Source: Streptomyces eurythermus (GTDB lineage: Bacteria; Actinomycetota; Actinomycetes; Streptomycetales; Streptomycetaceae). From it: a DNA stretch of 64,000 bases. Both the position numbers and the translations under genes were made by a program. Location: positions 44,220 through 108,219 of the forward strand of contig NZ_BMSK01000028.1 of assembly GCF_014649115.1 (NCBI RefSeq). Reading direction: 5' to 3'. This document shows positions 1 to 6,880 of the stretch, piece by piece; within the stretch, counting starts at the first letter, position 1, and each line of letters opens with the position of its first letter. The notes under the pieces are model-generated. The model was not told where the DNA came from and searched no databases. It was given only the letters and a program-made list of their open reading frames with translations.

Positions 1-1080
1 GGTCATGGTGTCCAGTTCCGCCGCCCGGGCCCGGCCGGCGCCGCGCCGGGCCAGCCGGGGCGGCCGTACGTCGAGCACGGTGACCCCGCGGGGGGTGCGG
101 CCGCCGCCTGGTGCGCGCAGCACCGCGCGGTCGCCCACCCGCAGCGGCAGGCCCCGGCGCAGGGTGAGCCGGGCGGTGTCCGGGCCGAGCGGGCGGACGG
201 TGACCGGCACGGCGGCCGTACCGATGTGCAGGGTGAGGCACCGGGGCAGGCCGTCCGCCGGTTCCCCGGTGATCCGTACGTCGGTCACCTCGGTGCACAG
301 CCAGCGGTCCGGGGTCAGCAGCACCTGTCCGCGGCGCAGCGTGCCGTCCCCCGGCCCGTGCACGTTGACGGCGACCCGGGCCACCGCGCCGACGGCGGTC
401 CGCTCCTCGCGCAGGCTCTGCAGGCCGCGCACCCGCAGCGCGGCCGTTCCGTCGGCGGTGACCAGCCGGTCGCCGACCCGCAGGGTGCCCGCGCCGAGGG
501 TGCCGGTCACGACGGTTCCATGGCCGCGCACGGTGAACGCCCGGTCCAGCCACAGCCGTACGTCGGCGTCGGGGTCGGGGGCGGGCAACCGGGCGGCGAG
601 CAGGGCGAGTTCGGCGCGCAGGTCGTCCAGGCCGGCGCCGGTGACCGCGCTGACGGCGGCGGCGGGGACCGGCCCCAGCGAGGTGGCGGCCAGATGTTCG
701 AGGGAGGCGGCGCGCACCGGGCCGGGGTCGGCGAGGTCGCTGCGGGTCACCGCGAGGACGGCGTGCCGGACGCCGAGGGCGTCCAGGACGGCCAGGTGTT
801 CCGCCGACTGCGGCTGCCAGCCCTGGTCGGCGGCGACCACGAACAGCACGGCGGGCACGGGTCCGGCACCGGCCAGCATGGTCGGCACGAACCGCTCGTG
901 CCCGGGTACGTCGACGAAGGCCAGGTGGTCGTCGTCCAGCCGGGTCCACACGAAACCCAGGTCCAGGGTGAGGCCCCGGCGCCGCTCCTCCTCGTGGCGG
1001 TCGGGCTCCATGCCGGTGAGCGCGCGGACCAGCGTGGACTTGCCGTGGTCGACGTGACCGGCGGTGGCGAGGACCCGCAT
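1..1080 (-). CDS. selB: Selenocysteine-specific elongation factor SelB, 3' part outside window
   Basis: The visible 360 residues are the N-terminal portion of a SelB GTPase, which delivers Sec-tRNA to recoded UGA codons on the ribosome. The protein opens with the P-loop GHVDHGKST (about residues 8-16), followed by the G3 motif DVPGHE and a G4-like TRSD, then elongation-factor beta-barrel domains. The winged-helix C-terminus that reads the SECIS element would lie beyond the left edge. Its ATG overlaps the stop codon of selA by one base (TGATG at 1078-1082), so the two are translationally coupled. The family assignment is firm because of the adjacent selA; the truncation is only the window edge. 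Confidence 0.93.
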   Translation of the reverse strand, partial: MRVLATAGHVDHGKSTLVRALTGMEPDRHEEERRRGLTLDLGFVWTRLDDDHLAFVDVPGHERFVPTMLAGAGPVPAVLFVVAADQGWQPQSAEHLAVLDALGVRHAVLAVTRSDLADPGPVRAASLEHLAATSLGPVPAAAVSAVTGAGLDDLRAELALLAARLPAPDPDADVRLWLDRAFTVRGHGTVVTGTLGAGTLRVGDRLVTADGTAALRVRGLQSLREERTAVGAVARVAVNVHGPGDGTLRRGQVLLTPDRWLCTEVTDVRITGEPADGLPRCLTLHIGTAAVPVTVRPLGPDTARLTLRRGLPLRVGDRAVLRAPGGGRTPRGVTVLDVRPPRLARRGAGRARAAELDTMT

Positions 1081-2489
1081 CACGCCCGCCCGTCCGTGGC
1101 GGGCTCCTCCACCGCGGCCCGGTGCACGACGGCCCGGGCCGACCGTACGGCACGGGCGAGCCGGTCGTCGTCCTCGGGCGGGACCGACCTGAGGTCCAGC
1201 AGGCAGCGTCCCGCCTCCAGCCGGCCGACGACCGGGAGGCGGCCGGTGCGCAGGGCGGCGGCGTACGGCTCGGGCAGGGACAGGGCGGCGCTGGGCAGGG
1301 TGACTCCGGGCGCTCCCCCGCCGCCGACCGTGGCGGCGCTCGGGACGGCCCGTACGTCGATCCCGTCGGCGTCCAACGCGGCGGCGAGCCGGTCGGCGCG
1401 GGCCCTGAGCCGCTCCGGGTCGGCGGCGAGGGCGCGGGCGGTCGGGGTGGGCGGGCCGGTGAGGGTGGCCTCCAGCGCGGCGAGGGTCAGCTTGTCGACG
1501 CGCAGGGCACGGGCGAGCGGGTGCCGGGCCAGGGCGCGGACCAGGTCCGGACGGCCGAGGAGGAGCCCGCACTGGGGGCCGCCGAGCAGTTTGTCGCCGC
1601 TCGCGGTGACGAGCGCGGCTCCGGCGCGCAGCTGGCTGTCGGCGTCGGGTTCGCCCGGCAGGGCCGGATGCGGGGCGAGGAGTCCGGAGCCGATGTCGAC
1701 CACCACCGGGACCCCGAGTCCGGTCAGCTCGGCGGCCCGGGCGGACCGGGTGAAGCCGGTGACACGGAAGTTGGACGGGTGGACCTTCAGCACGAAGGCG
1801 GTGTCCGGCCCGATGGCCGTCGCGTAGTCGGCGGGGGCGGTGCGGTTGGTCGTACCGACCTCGCGGAGCCGGGCACCGGTCGAGGCGAGCAGGTCGGGCA
1901 GGCGGAAGCCGTCACCGATCTCCACCATCTCGCCCCGGCTGACGACGATCTCCTTCCCGGCCGCGAGCGCGGTGGCGGCCAGGACGAGCGCGGCGGCGCC
2001 GTTGTTCACGACGTGCGCGGCGCCGGCGGCCGGCACCCGCTCGCGCAGCGCGGCGAGTGCGGAGCGGCCCCGGCGGGCCCGTACTCCGGTCGTGAGGTCG
2101 AGTTCGACGTCCGTGGGCCCGGACGCCTCGTGGACGGCCTGCCGGGCGGCGTCCGACAGCGGGGCCCGGCCGAGGTTGGTGTGCAGCAGCACACCGGTGG
2201 CGTTGAGCACCGGGCGCAGGCCGCTCGCGGTGCCGGGCAGCAGGTCAAGGGCCGTGCGCGGGACCTGTTCCGGCGCGATGCCGCCCGCGCGGGCCCGCTC
2301 CTGCGCCTGCCGTACGGCGGCCTTCACCCGGTGCGCGCCCAGCCGGTCCGCGGCGGCGGCCAGCCGGGGGTCGCGCAGCAGGGTGTCGGTGCGCGGGATG
2401 CGGCGGCGCGCGTCGGCCGTGTCCGGCCGCGGTGGCGCGCCCGCCGGGGTGTCTCCGGCCGTGCGTCCTGGTACCGGCCGCTGGTCCAT
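1080..2489 (-). CDS. selA: L-seryl-tRNA(Sec) selenium transferase SelA
   Basis: SelA is a PLP enzyme that converts seryl-tRNA(Sec) to selenocysteinyl-tRNA(Sec) using selenophosphate. The 469-residue product is of normal family length and carries the SelA signature LNATGVLLHTNLGRAPLS, the stretch VVDIGSGLL, and the PLP-lysine motif SGDKLLGGPQCG with Lys300. The ATG at 2489 was chosen over the longer open frame (to 2624) because GGGAGGGACAGG lies about 8-15 nt upstream and the extra N-terminal 45 residues look like untranslated leader. It is the first gene of a selA-selB operon. Neither selD nor selC is visible, so they must lie elsewhere or to the left. Confidence 0.93.
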   Translation of the reverse strand: MDQRPVPGRTAGDTPAGAPPRPDTADARRRIPRTDTLLRDPRLAAAADRLGAHRVKAAVRQAQERARAGGIAPEQVPRTALDLLPGTASGLRPVLNATGVLLHTNLGRAPLSDAARQAVHEASGPTDVELDLTTGVRARRGRSALAALRERVPAAGAAHVVNNGAAALVLAATALAAGKEIVVSRGEMVEIGDGFRLPDLLASTGARLREVGTTNRTAPADYATAIGPDTAFVLKVHPSNFRVTGFTRSARAAELTGLGVPVVVDIGSGLLAPHPALPGEPDADSQLRAGAALVTASGDKLLGGPQCGLLLGRPDLVRALARHPLARALRVDKLTLAALEATLTGPPTPTARALAADPERLRARADRLAAALDADGIDVRAVPSAATVGGGGAPGVTLPSAALSLPEPYAAALRTGRLPVVGRLEAGRCLLDLRSVPPEDDDRLARAVRSARAVVHRAAVEEPATDGRA

Positions 2490-2622
2490 GGCGCCCTGTC
2501 CCTCCCGGTCCGGCCCTGTGCCCGTACGGGTCCGGCCCATCGTCCCCCGGCGCCCGCGCGGCACCGTCCGACACGCCGGGACGCGCGTTGGCGGTGGCCG
2601 CCGCCCGGGTACTCGGGGCCGC

Positions 2623-3006
2623 ATGAACGCACGCGAACACGAACACGAGCACGAACACCGAAACGACCGCGACCACGACCGCGACCGGCGGAGCGAGGAC
2701 GCGACGGCGGCCGCGCGGCGGCGGCACGAGGAGGACCGGGAACGGGCCGGTGCCGAGCCGTTCGACTACCCGTACCCGGAGCGCCGGGCCGGAGTCCGGG
2801 CGCGACGCCACATCAGCGAGGCGCAGGCCGCCGCGGACACCCCGCCGGGGATCCCCGGGGGCTACGGCACGACGGGCGGCGGTCAGGCCGGCGCGACCGG
2901 CGCCGCCCATCCGCCGGTTCCCGGGCGCCGTACCACCTCGGACCGGACCCCGGCCGCCGAGCCCGGCGGCGACGACGAGGGACCGACGAACCGTTCGGAG
3001 CGCTGA
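2623..3006 (+). CDS. Small hydrophilic charged protein, function unknown
   Basis: This 127-residue frame has strong G/C bias at the third codon position, which supports coding. The N-terminus is a low-complexity run of alternating His/Glu and Asp/Arg/His (HEHEHEH, DRDHDRDRR) followed by an Arg/Glu-rich segment and a Pro/Gly-rich tail; there is no signal peptide, membrane segment or recognised domain. The protein is probably largely disordered. The His/Asp clusters could bind metal, but nothing else supports that. It is divergent from selA with 133 bp between starts and has no strong ribosome binding site. I do not recognise a family. Confidence 0.55.
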   Translation: MNAREHEHEHEHRNDRDHDRDRRSEDATAAARRRHEEDRERAGAEPFDYPYPERRAGVRARRHISEAQAAADTPPGIPGGYGTTGGGQAGATGAAHPPVPGRRTTSDRTPAAEPGGDDEGPTNRSER

Positions 3007-3102
3007 GGCCACGGCGCGGACGGGCCGGCACGGGGGAGCAGCCGATGTCGTGGCCGGGCCCGACCGGGCCGGTCATGGGACGCATGGGAGCGGTCGCCGG
3101 GG

Positions 3103-4143
3103 TCATGGGATGCCGGACGCGCTGGAGCGGTCGCCGGGTCCGCCAGGGTCGTCGAGGTCGCCGGGGTGCGGGCGGGGCCGGGGTGGCGGGGCCTCGCCCG
3201 CGGTGAGGTGTTCGAGGACCTCGACCAGCTCCTGGCAGGCCTTCTCCACCGAGTCGCGGGTGTTGCGCTGCTCGATGATCACGGCGGACAGCAGCAGCGC
3301 GGTCAGTGCGGTGGCGCCGTTGAACGCCTGGAGTTTCAGCATCACCTCGATCCGGTCGAGCCCGGTGAACGCACCGACGCCGTCGGTCGCGGCGGCGGTG
3401 GCCACCACGGAGGTCAGCAGCGCGCAGAGCACGCTTCCCACCAGCTGGAAGCGCAGCGCGGCCCAGATGACGACCGGGTAGACGAGGAAGAGCGTGCTGA
3501 TGGGGCTGTAGGCGGCCAGTGGCAGCAGCAGGCAGGCGACGACGGCCAGCGCGGTCGCCTCCCGCCAGCGGCCGAGGGGCAGCGGCAGGCGCGCGCGGTG
3601 CAGCGCCAGCAGCAGCGGGGTGACGATGAGGACGCCCATCGCGTCCCCCACCCACCAGGCGAGCCAGACGGGCCAGAAGCTGTGGCCGGGCAGGCCGTCC
3701 GTGAGGACGAGGAAGCCGGCTCCGACGGTCGCGCTGATCAGCATGGCCGCCAGCGCGGCCAGGAACACCAGGGCGAGGCCGTCGCGCAACCGGCTGAGGT
3801 CGGTGCGGAAGCCGGCCCGGCGCAGCAGGAGCGCCGCGCACAGGGGCGCCGCGGTGTTGCCGAACAGGACCCCGAGGACCTCGACGCCGGGCGTGGTCAG
3901 GGACAGTACGGCGAGGAAGGCGCCGAGCGTGATGCCGGGCCAGCAGCGCAGGCCGAAGATCAGCAGGGCGGCGACGGCGACGCCGGTGGGCGGCCAGATG
4001 GGGGTGACGACGGCGCCCTCGACGGTCAGCTCGCGCAGCAGGCCGAGCCGGGCCGCGGCGTAGTAGCAGGCGGCGACGGCGACCACCCGGACGGCAAGGC
4101 CGCCCGGCCGGCGCAGCTCCTCGATACCCACCACAGCAGCCAT
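3103..4143 (-). CDS. MASE1-domain integral membrane sensor protein
   Basis: The 346-residue product is almost entirely hydrophobic, with about eight membrane segments between residues 15 and 280, and carries the MASE1-type motif VTPIWPPTGVAVAALLIFG near residue 46 and WLAWWVGDAMGVLIVTPLLLA near residue 163. MASE1 is a membrane sensory domain normally fused to histidine kinases, GGDEF or SpoIIE phosphatase domains. Here the C-terminus ends in about 50 residues (EQRNTRDSVEKACQELVEVLEHL, probably a short helix, then a Pro/Gly-rich tail) with no output domain. A SpoIIE-type phosphatase lies upstream on the same strand as a separate gene, 427 bp away, so the two may be partners. The ligand is unknown. 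Confidence 0.8.
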   Translation of the reverse strand: MAAVVGIEELRRPGGLAVRVVAVAACYYAAARLGLLRELTVEGAVVTPIWPPTGVAVAALLIFGLRCWPGITLGAFLAVLSLTTPGVEVLGVLFGNTAAPLCAALLLRRAGFRTDLSRLRDGLALVFLAALAAMLISATVGAGFLVLTDGLPGHSFWPVWLAWWVGDAMGVLIVTPLLLALHRARLPLPLGRWREATALAVVACLLLPLAAYSPISTLFLVYPVVIWAALRFQLVGSVLCALLTSVVATAAATDGVGAFTGLDRIEVMLKLQAFNGATALTALLLSAVIIEQRNTRDSVEKACQELVEVLEHLTAGEAPPPRPRPHPGDLDDPGGPGDRSSASGIP

Positions 4144-4570
4144 CTCACACCGGCGGGCGCGGGTCGGCGAGGCGAGCCACGCTCTCGTCCGGCCCTATGG
4201 CTGAACACCGGGCACCACGGACCCCGGCGGACCGGACGCCGGGCCGCCGAGGAGACGGGCCACCGAACACACCGGCCGCGCCGGAGCCCGCCGCCGCGAA
4301 ACCCGGCCGGCCCGACGTCCGGCAGCCGAAGATGCCGGCCACCGCAGACCGGCCACGCCCGGCACCCCGCCGCTGGACACCGGCCGCGCCCGGCACCCCG
4401 CCGCCGCGGAACCGGCCTGCTGAACGCCCGGCCGCCAAGAAACCCGGCCATCTGGACACCGGCCACGGCGAAACCCGACGGCCGGACACCCCGCCACCAC
4501 GGCATCCGGCCGGCCCGGCGTCCGGCCGTCACCGCAGGGTCCGGCCGGCACGGGAGCGGGCCGGGGGTGG
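4144..4570. repeat. Intergenic GC-rich degenerate repeat region between SpoIIE and MASE1 genes
   Basis: The 427 bases between the two minus-strand genes have no convincing gene. They are built of imperfect copies of a roughly 31-bp unit such as GGCCACGCCCGGCACCCCG followed by CCGCTGGACACC (around 4347-4380) and GGCCGCGCCCGGCACCCCG (around 4383-4412), and of longer partial copies around 4285-4320 and 4495-4530 sharing GGCCGGCCCG-C-GTCCGG. Several reading frames stay open because of composition, but all give Pro/Arg/Gly-only translations. Copies are too divergent and irregular for a CRISPR array. Confidence 0.6.
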
Positions 4571-5401
4571 TCAGGCCAGGGTGGAGGGGCCGTCGAGGCC
4601 CACGACCAGGACGGCGGCGTCGTCCTCGTGTCCGACGCTCTCCGCGCCCTTGATCACGGCCGCCGCGAGCGCGTGGGCCTCCAGGCCGGCGACGGCGGCT
4701 ATGCCCGCGAGCCGGACCACCTGGTCCAGGCCGTCCTCGATGTTCAGCGAGGGCCCCTCCACGACACCGTCGGTGAGCAGCACGAACACTCCGCCGGTGG
4801 TGAGCCGGTGCCGGGTGACCGGGAAGTCGACGCCCCGCTCGATGCCGAGCGGGGGCCCGCCCTCGTCGTCGACCACCCCGGACTTCCCGTCGGCCGTGGC
4901 CCACACGAACGGGATGTGTCCGGCCCGTGCGCTCTCCAGCACCCCGGTGGCCGGGTCGAGCCGCATGAAGGTGCAGGTGGCGAACAGGTCGCTGCCCAGG
5001 GAGAGCAGCAGGTCGTTGGTCCGGGCCAGCAGCTCGCCCGGCTCCCCGGTGACCGACGCGAGCGCCCGCAGTCCGGCCCTGACCTGGCCCATGAAGGCCG
5101 CGGCCTCGATGTTGTGCCCCTGTACGTCGCCGATGGACAGCCCTATCCGGCCGTCGGGCATGGCGAAGGCGTCATACCAGTCGCCGCCCACGTTGAGGCC
5201 GAGGTTGGCGGGGGTGTACCGCACCGCGACATGGACGCCGGGGGCGTCGGGCAGGTCCCGGGGGAGCATGCCCCGCTGGAGGGCGACGGCCAGCTCGACC
5301 TGGGTCCGCTGGAGCTGGGCGCGGCGGCGCGCCTGGGCGGTGAGCGAACCGAGTCGGGCGAGCAACTCGTCGCCTTCGTCCGTGGAGCGCTTGCGGGGCA
5401 T
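4571..5401 (-). CDS. SpoIIE-type PP2C serine/threonine phosphatase
   Basis: The 276-residue cytoplasmic protein is a nearly pure PP2C/SpoIIE catalytic domain. The metal-binding motifs are visible in order: GGDWYDAF (about residue 92), IGDVQGHN (about 110), the AGHIPF strand, LLTDGVVEG and the C-terminal DDAAVLVV. A short N-terminal helix (residues 10-45, rich in Arg, Gln and Leu) precedes it. Enzymes of this family dephosphorylate anti-sigma antagonists (RsbV-like proteins) in partner-switching pathways. It lacks its own sensory domain; the MASE1 membrane protein downstream on the same strand is the obvious candidate for one. Start at ATG 5401. Confidence 0.85.
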   Translation of the reverse strand: MPRKRSTDEGDELLARLGSLTAQARRRAQLQRTQVELAVALQRGMLPRDLPDAPGVHVAVRYTPANLGLNVGGDWYDAFAMPDGRIGLSIGDVQGHNIEAAAFMGQVRAGLRALASVTGEPGELLARTNDLLLSLGSDLFATCTFMRLDPATGVLESARAGHIPFVWATADGKSGVVDDEGGPPLGIERGVDFPVTRHRLTTGGVFVLLTDGVVEGPSLNIEDGLDQVVRLAGIAAVAGLEAHALAAAVIKGAESVGHEDDAAVLVVGLDGPSTLA

Positions 5402-5487
5402 CGATCACTTCCGGCGGGGCGGTGACTCTCGGCGGGCCGGTAGCCCGAATTTTCAGCAAACGCCTAGATTTTACCTATTTAGGATGA

Positions 5488-5808
5488 TCAGTGGATCTCG
5501 GAGTCGATGCCGGTGACCACGGCGGGGCCGAGCGGTGCGCTGCGCTCGTCGAGTCCCGCGTCCCGCAGCGCGTCTCCGGCGAGCCTGCGGGCCGCCTCCT
5601 CGGCGTGCGGGCGGGTGTCCGCGTCGACGGTCAGGCGCAGGGTGAAGGTGTTGTCGTCGTTGACGCTGAGCACGTCCAGGTCCTCCGCGGAGCCCATGCG
5701 GGTGCCGTGCGGATCGGCGGGCCGGAGCGCCCTGGCCAGCCGGGTACGGGTGTCGGCCGCGATCCCGGCGGTGAAGGTGCCGGGGACGCTGATCACATAG
5801 GTCGTCAT
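5488..5808 (-). CDS. Small hypothetical protein
   Basis: The product is 106 residues, soluble, acidic, with alternating beta-strand-like segments (TTYVISVPGTF, FTLRLTVDADTR) and a helix ending GDALRDAGLDE. It resembles a compact alpha/beta domain, but I do not recognise the family. The ATG at 5808 is preceded by GGAAAGGACCGTCTC, a good ribosome binding site, which rules against the longer open frame from 5931. It is divergent from the small secreted protein at 6144. Confidence is in the gene rather than in a function. Confidence 0.7.
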   Translation of the reverse strand: MTTYVISVPGTFTAGIAADTRTRLARALRPADPHGTRMGSAEDLDVLSVNDDNTFTLRLTVDADTRPHAEEAARRLAGDALRDAGLDERSAPLGPAVVTGIDSEIH

Positions 5809-6143
5809 GAGACGGTCCTTTCCTCGGGCGTCCCCCCGTCTACCCCGTTTCCGGGGCTTCGCACGGCCCCGGCGGGGCGACGCGCCCGGCCGGTCCGCGT
5901 GCCGCCGTCGCCACGGGCCGCCCGCCGTCACTCGAACGGTGGACCTGTCGGTGTCGGCTCCGGGGGCCGCCCGGGCCGGGGTGGGAGATTACGGAGGCGG
6001 CCCGGTCCGCGCTCCCCGCCTCCCGGTCGCGCTCGCCGTCCTCCGTCGTCGTCTGTCGTCTTCCCGTCGTCTTCCCCGTCCCTTCAGCCGTCTTCCGTCG
6101 TCTTCAGTCGCCTCCCGATCCCGAAGTACCCGAAGGACATCCC
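5809..6143. other. Intergenic region with polypyrimidine direct repeats
   Basis: This 335-bp divergent intergenic space should hold the promoters of both flanking small genes. From about 6030 to 6110 it is a CT-rich tract with repeated CCGTCGTCTTCC-like units (CCGTCCTCCGTCGTCG, CCCGTCGTCTTCCCCG, CCGTCTTCCGTCGTCTTC). No gene, tRNA or clean operator was found. A GGGGTAG element on the minus strand about 35 nt before the gene at 5808 resembles the -10 of SigB-type promoters, but its -35 is poor. Confidence 0.4.
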
Positions 6144-6461
6144 ATGCGTCTGTATCGTCGTCCGCTCGCCGCCGTGCTCGGCGGTCTCGTCCTCGCCCTG
6201 ACCGCCACGGGCTCCGCGCTCGCCGTCGGCGGCACGTTCGCCTGGACCGGTCCCGAGGGCAAGACGTACAGCATCCAGAACCCGCCGGACAACAAGTGCT
6301 TCGACATGGCCCAGGAGGCGCGCGGGGCCCGCAACGCGACGAAGAAGACGGTCGTCGTCTACACCCAGAAGCGGTGCAAGGGAACGGCGACGCGGCTCGC
6401 CGCCGGCAAGTCGGCGCCCAGCGGCGCCCGCTTCGCCAGCGTCATCTTCAACCCGCGCTGA
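6144..6461 (+). CDS. Small secreted protein
   Basis: The 105-residue product begins with a clear Sec signal peptide (MRLYRRPLAAVLGGLVLALTA, cleavage probably after SALA near residue 27). The mature part is about 78 residues, basic, with two cysteines (in NKCFDM and KRCKGT) that could form one disulfide, and a beta-rich look. AAGGACATC upstream serves as ribosome binding site. I do not recognise the family. It lies alone between a divergent small gene and the efflux-pump leader, so context gives no clue. Confidence 0.75.
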   Translation: MRLYRRPLAAVLGGLVLALTATGSALAVGGTFAWTGPEGKTYSIQNPPDNKCFDMAQEARGARNATKKTVVVYTQKRCKGTATRLAAGKSAPSGARFASVIFNPR

Positions 6462-6558
6462 CCCGCGCACCACCGGCATCAAGGGCGTACGCCCCCCGAC
6501 CCCCGTGTGCGCCGCGCCGCCGTGGAAAACCCGGTGGCGCGCACCAGGGTCGGCGCGT

Positions 6559-6564
6559 TAGCGT
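6559..6564 (+). promoter_or_regulatory. -10-like hexamer of a leaderless leader-peptide transcript
   Basis: TAGCGT matches the actinobacterial TANNNT -10 and ends 7 nt before the ATG at 6572, so transcription is predicted to start at or next to the leader start codon. No good -35 is present. Confidence 0.5.
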
Positions 6565-6571
6565 GCGGGAC

Positions 6572-6601
6572 ATGTCCAGCCCCGAGGCATCCAGACACTA
6601 G
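6572..6601 (+). CDS. Nine-residue leader peptide of the efflux-pump attenuator
   Basis: An ATG-initiated reading frame of nine codons (MSSPEASRH) ends with TAG at 6599-6601; the last base of the stop codon is the first base of the terminator stem that follows. No Shine-Dalgarno is present, but a TANNNT hexamer 7 nt upstream predicts a leaderless mRNA. The position directly against a terminator hairpin and 280 bp ahead of a chloramphenicol-type efflux gene is what is expected of a ribosome-stalling attenuator: a ribosome arrested by drug near the end of the peptide would cover the 5' arm of the hairpin. The peptide is inferred from arrangement, not from homology. Confidence 0.5.
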   Translation: MSSPEASRH

Positions 6602-6648
6602 CCACCGGCCGTCCGGTGGCTTTTCGTCGTTCACAGGCCACCACCGGG
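6601..6648 (+). terminator. Transcription attenuator: terminator with overlapping antiterminator
   Basis: Terminator: arms GCCACCGG (6601-6608) and CCGGTGGC (6613-6620), loop CCGT, followed by TTTT at 6621-6624. Alternative fold: GGTGGC of the second arm (6615-6620) can pair instead with GCCACC at 6637-6642, the mutually exclusive antiterminator. The first arm begins inside the leader peptide stop codon, so a stalled ribosome would block it and favour the antiterminator. This is read directly from the sequence; function is inference. Confidence 0.6.
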
Positions 6649-6880
6649 CTGCCGTCCTCCGGGTTCCGGACCGGCACGCACCTCTTTTTCTTCTTGTGCC
6701 TCCTCACTCGTCCGTGTGACGCGTCGCCCCGCGCGGGCGGCGGTGCCGGCCGGGACCGCACGCGATGCCCCGCGCGCTCGGCCTTCGTCCGCTGTCCGCT
6801 CCAGGACCGCACCGACCGGTCGTGACCGTCACGGGTCCGCGTGCTCGCTTCCCGTACGCGACACGGTGTGTGGAGTCCTG

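Noticed and set aside
2490..2622. tRNA-Sec gene between selA and the divergent small gene
   Set aside because: No cloverleaf, no UCA anticodon arm and no TTCRANNC T-loop could be traced in either strand.
5809..5931. N-terminal extension of the 106-residue hypothetical protein
   Set aside because: The extra 41 residues are Arg/Gly/Pro-rich and the internal ATG at 5808 has an excellent binding site.
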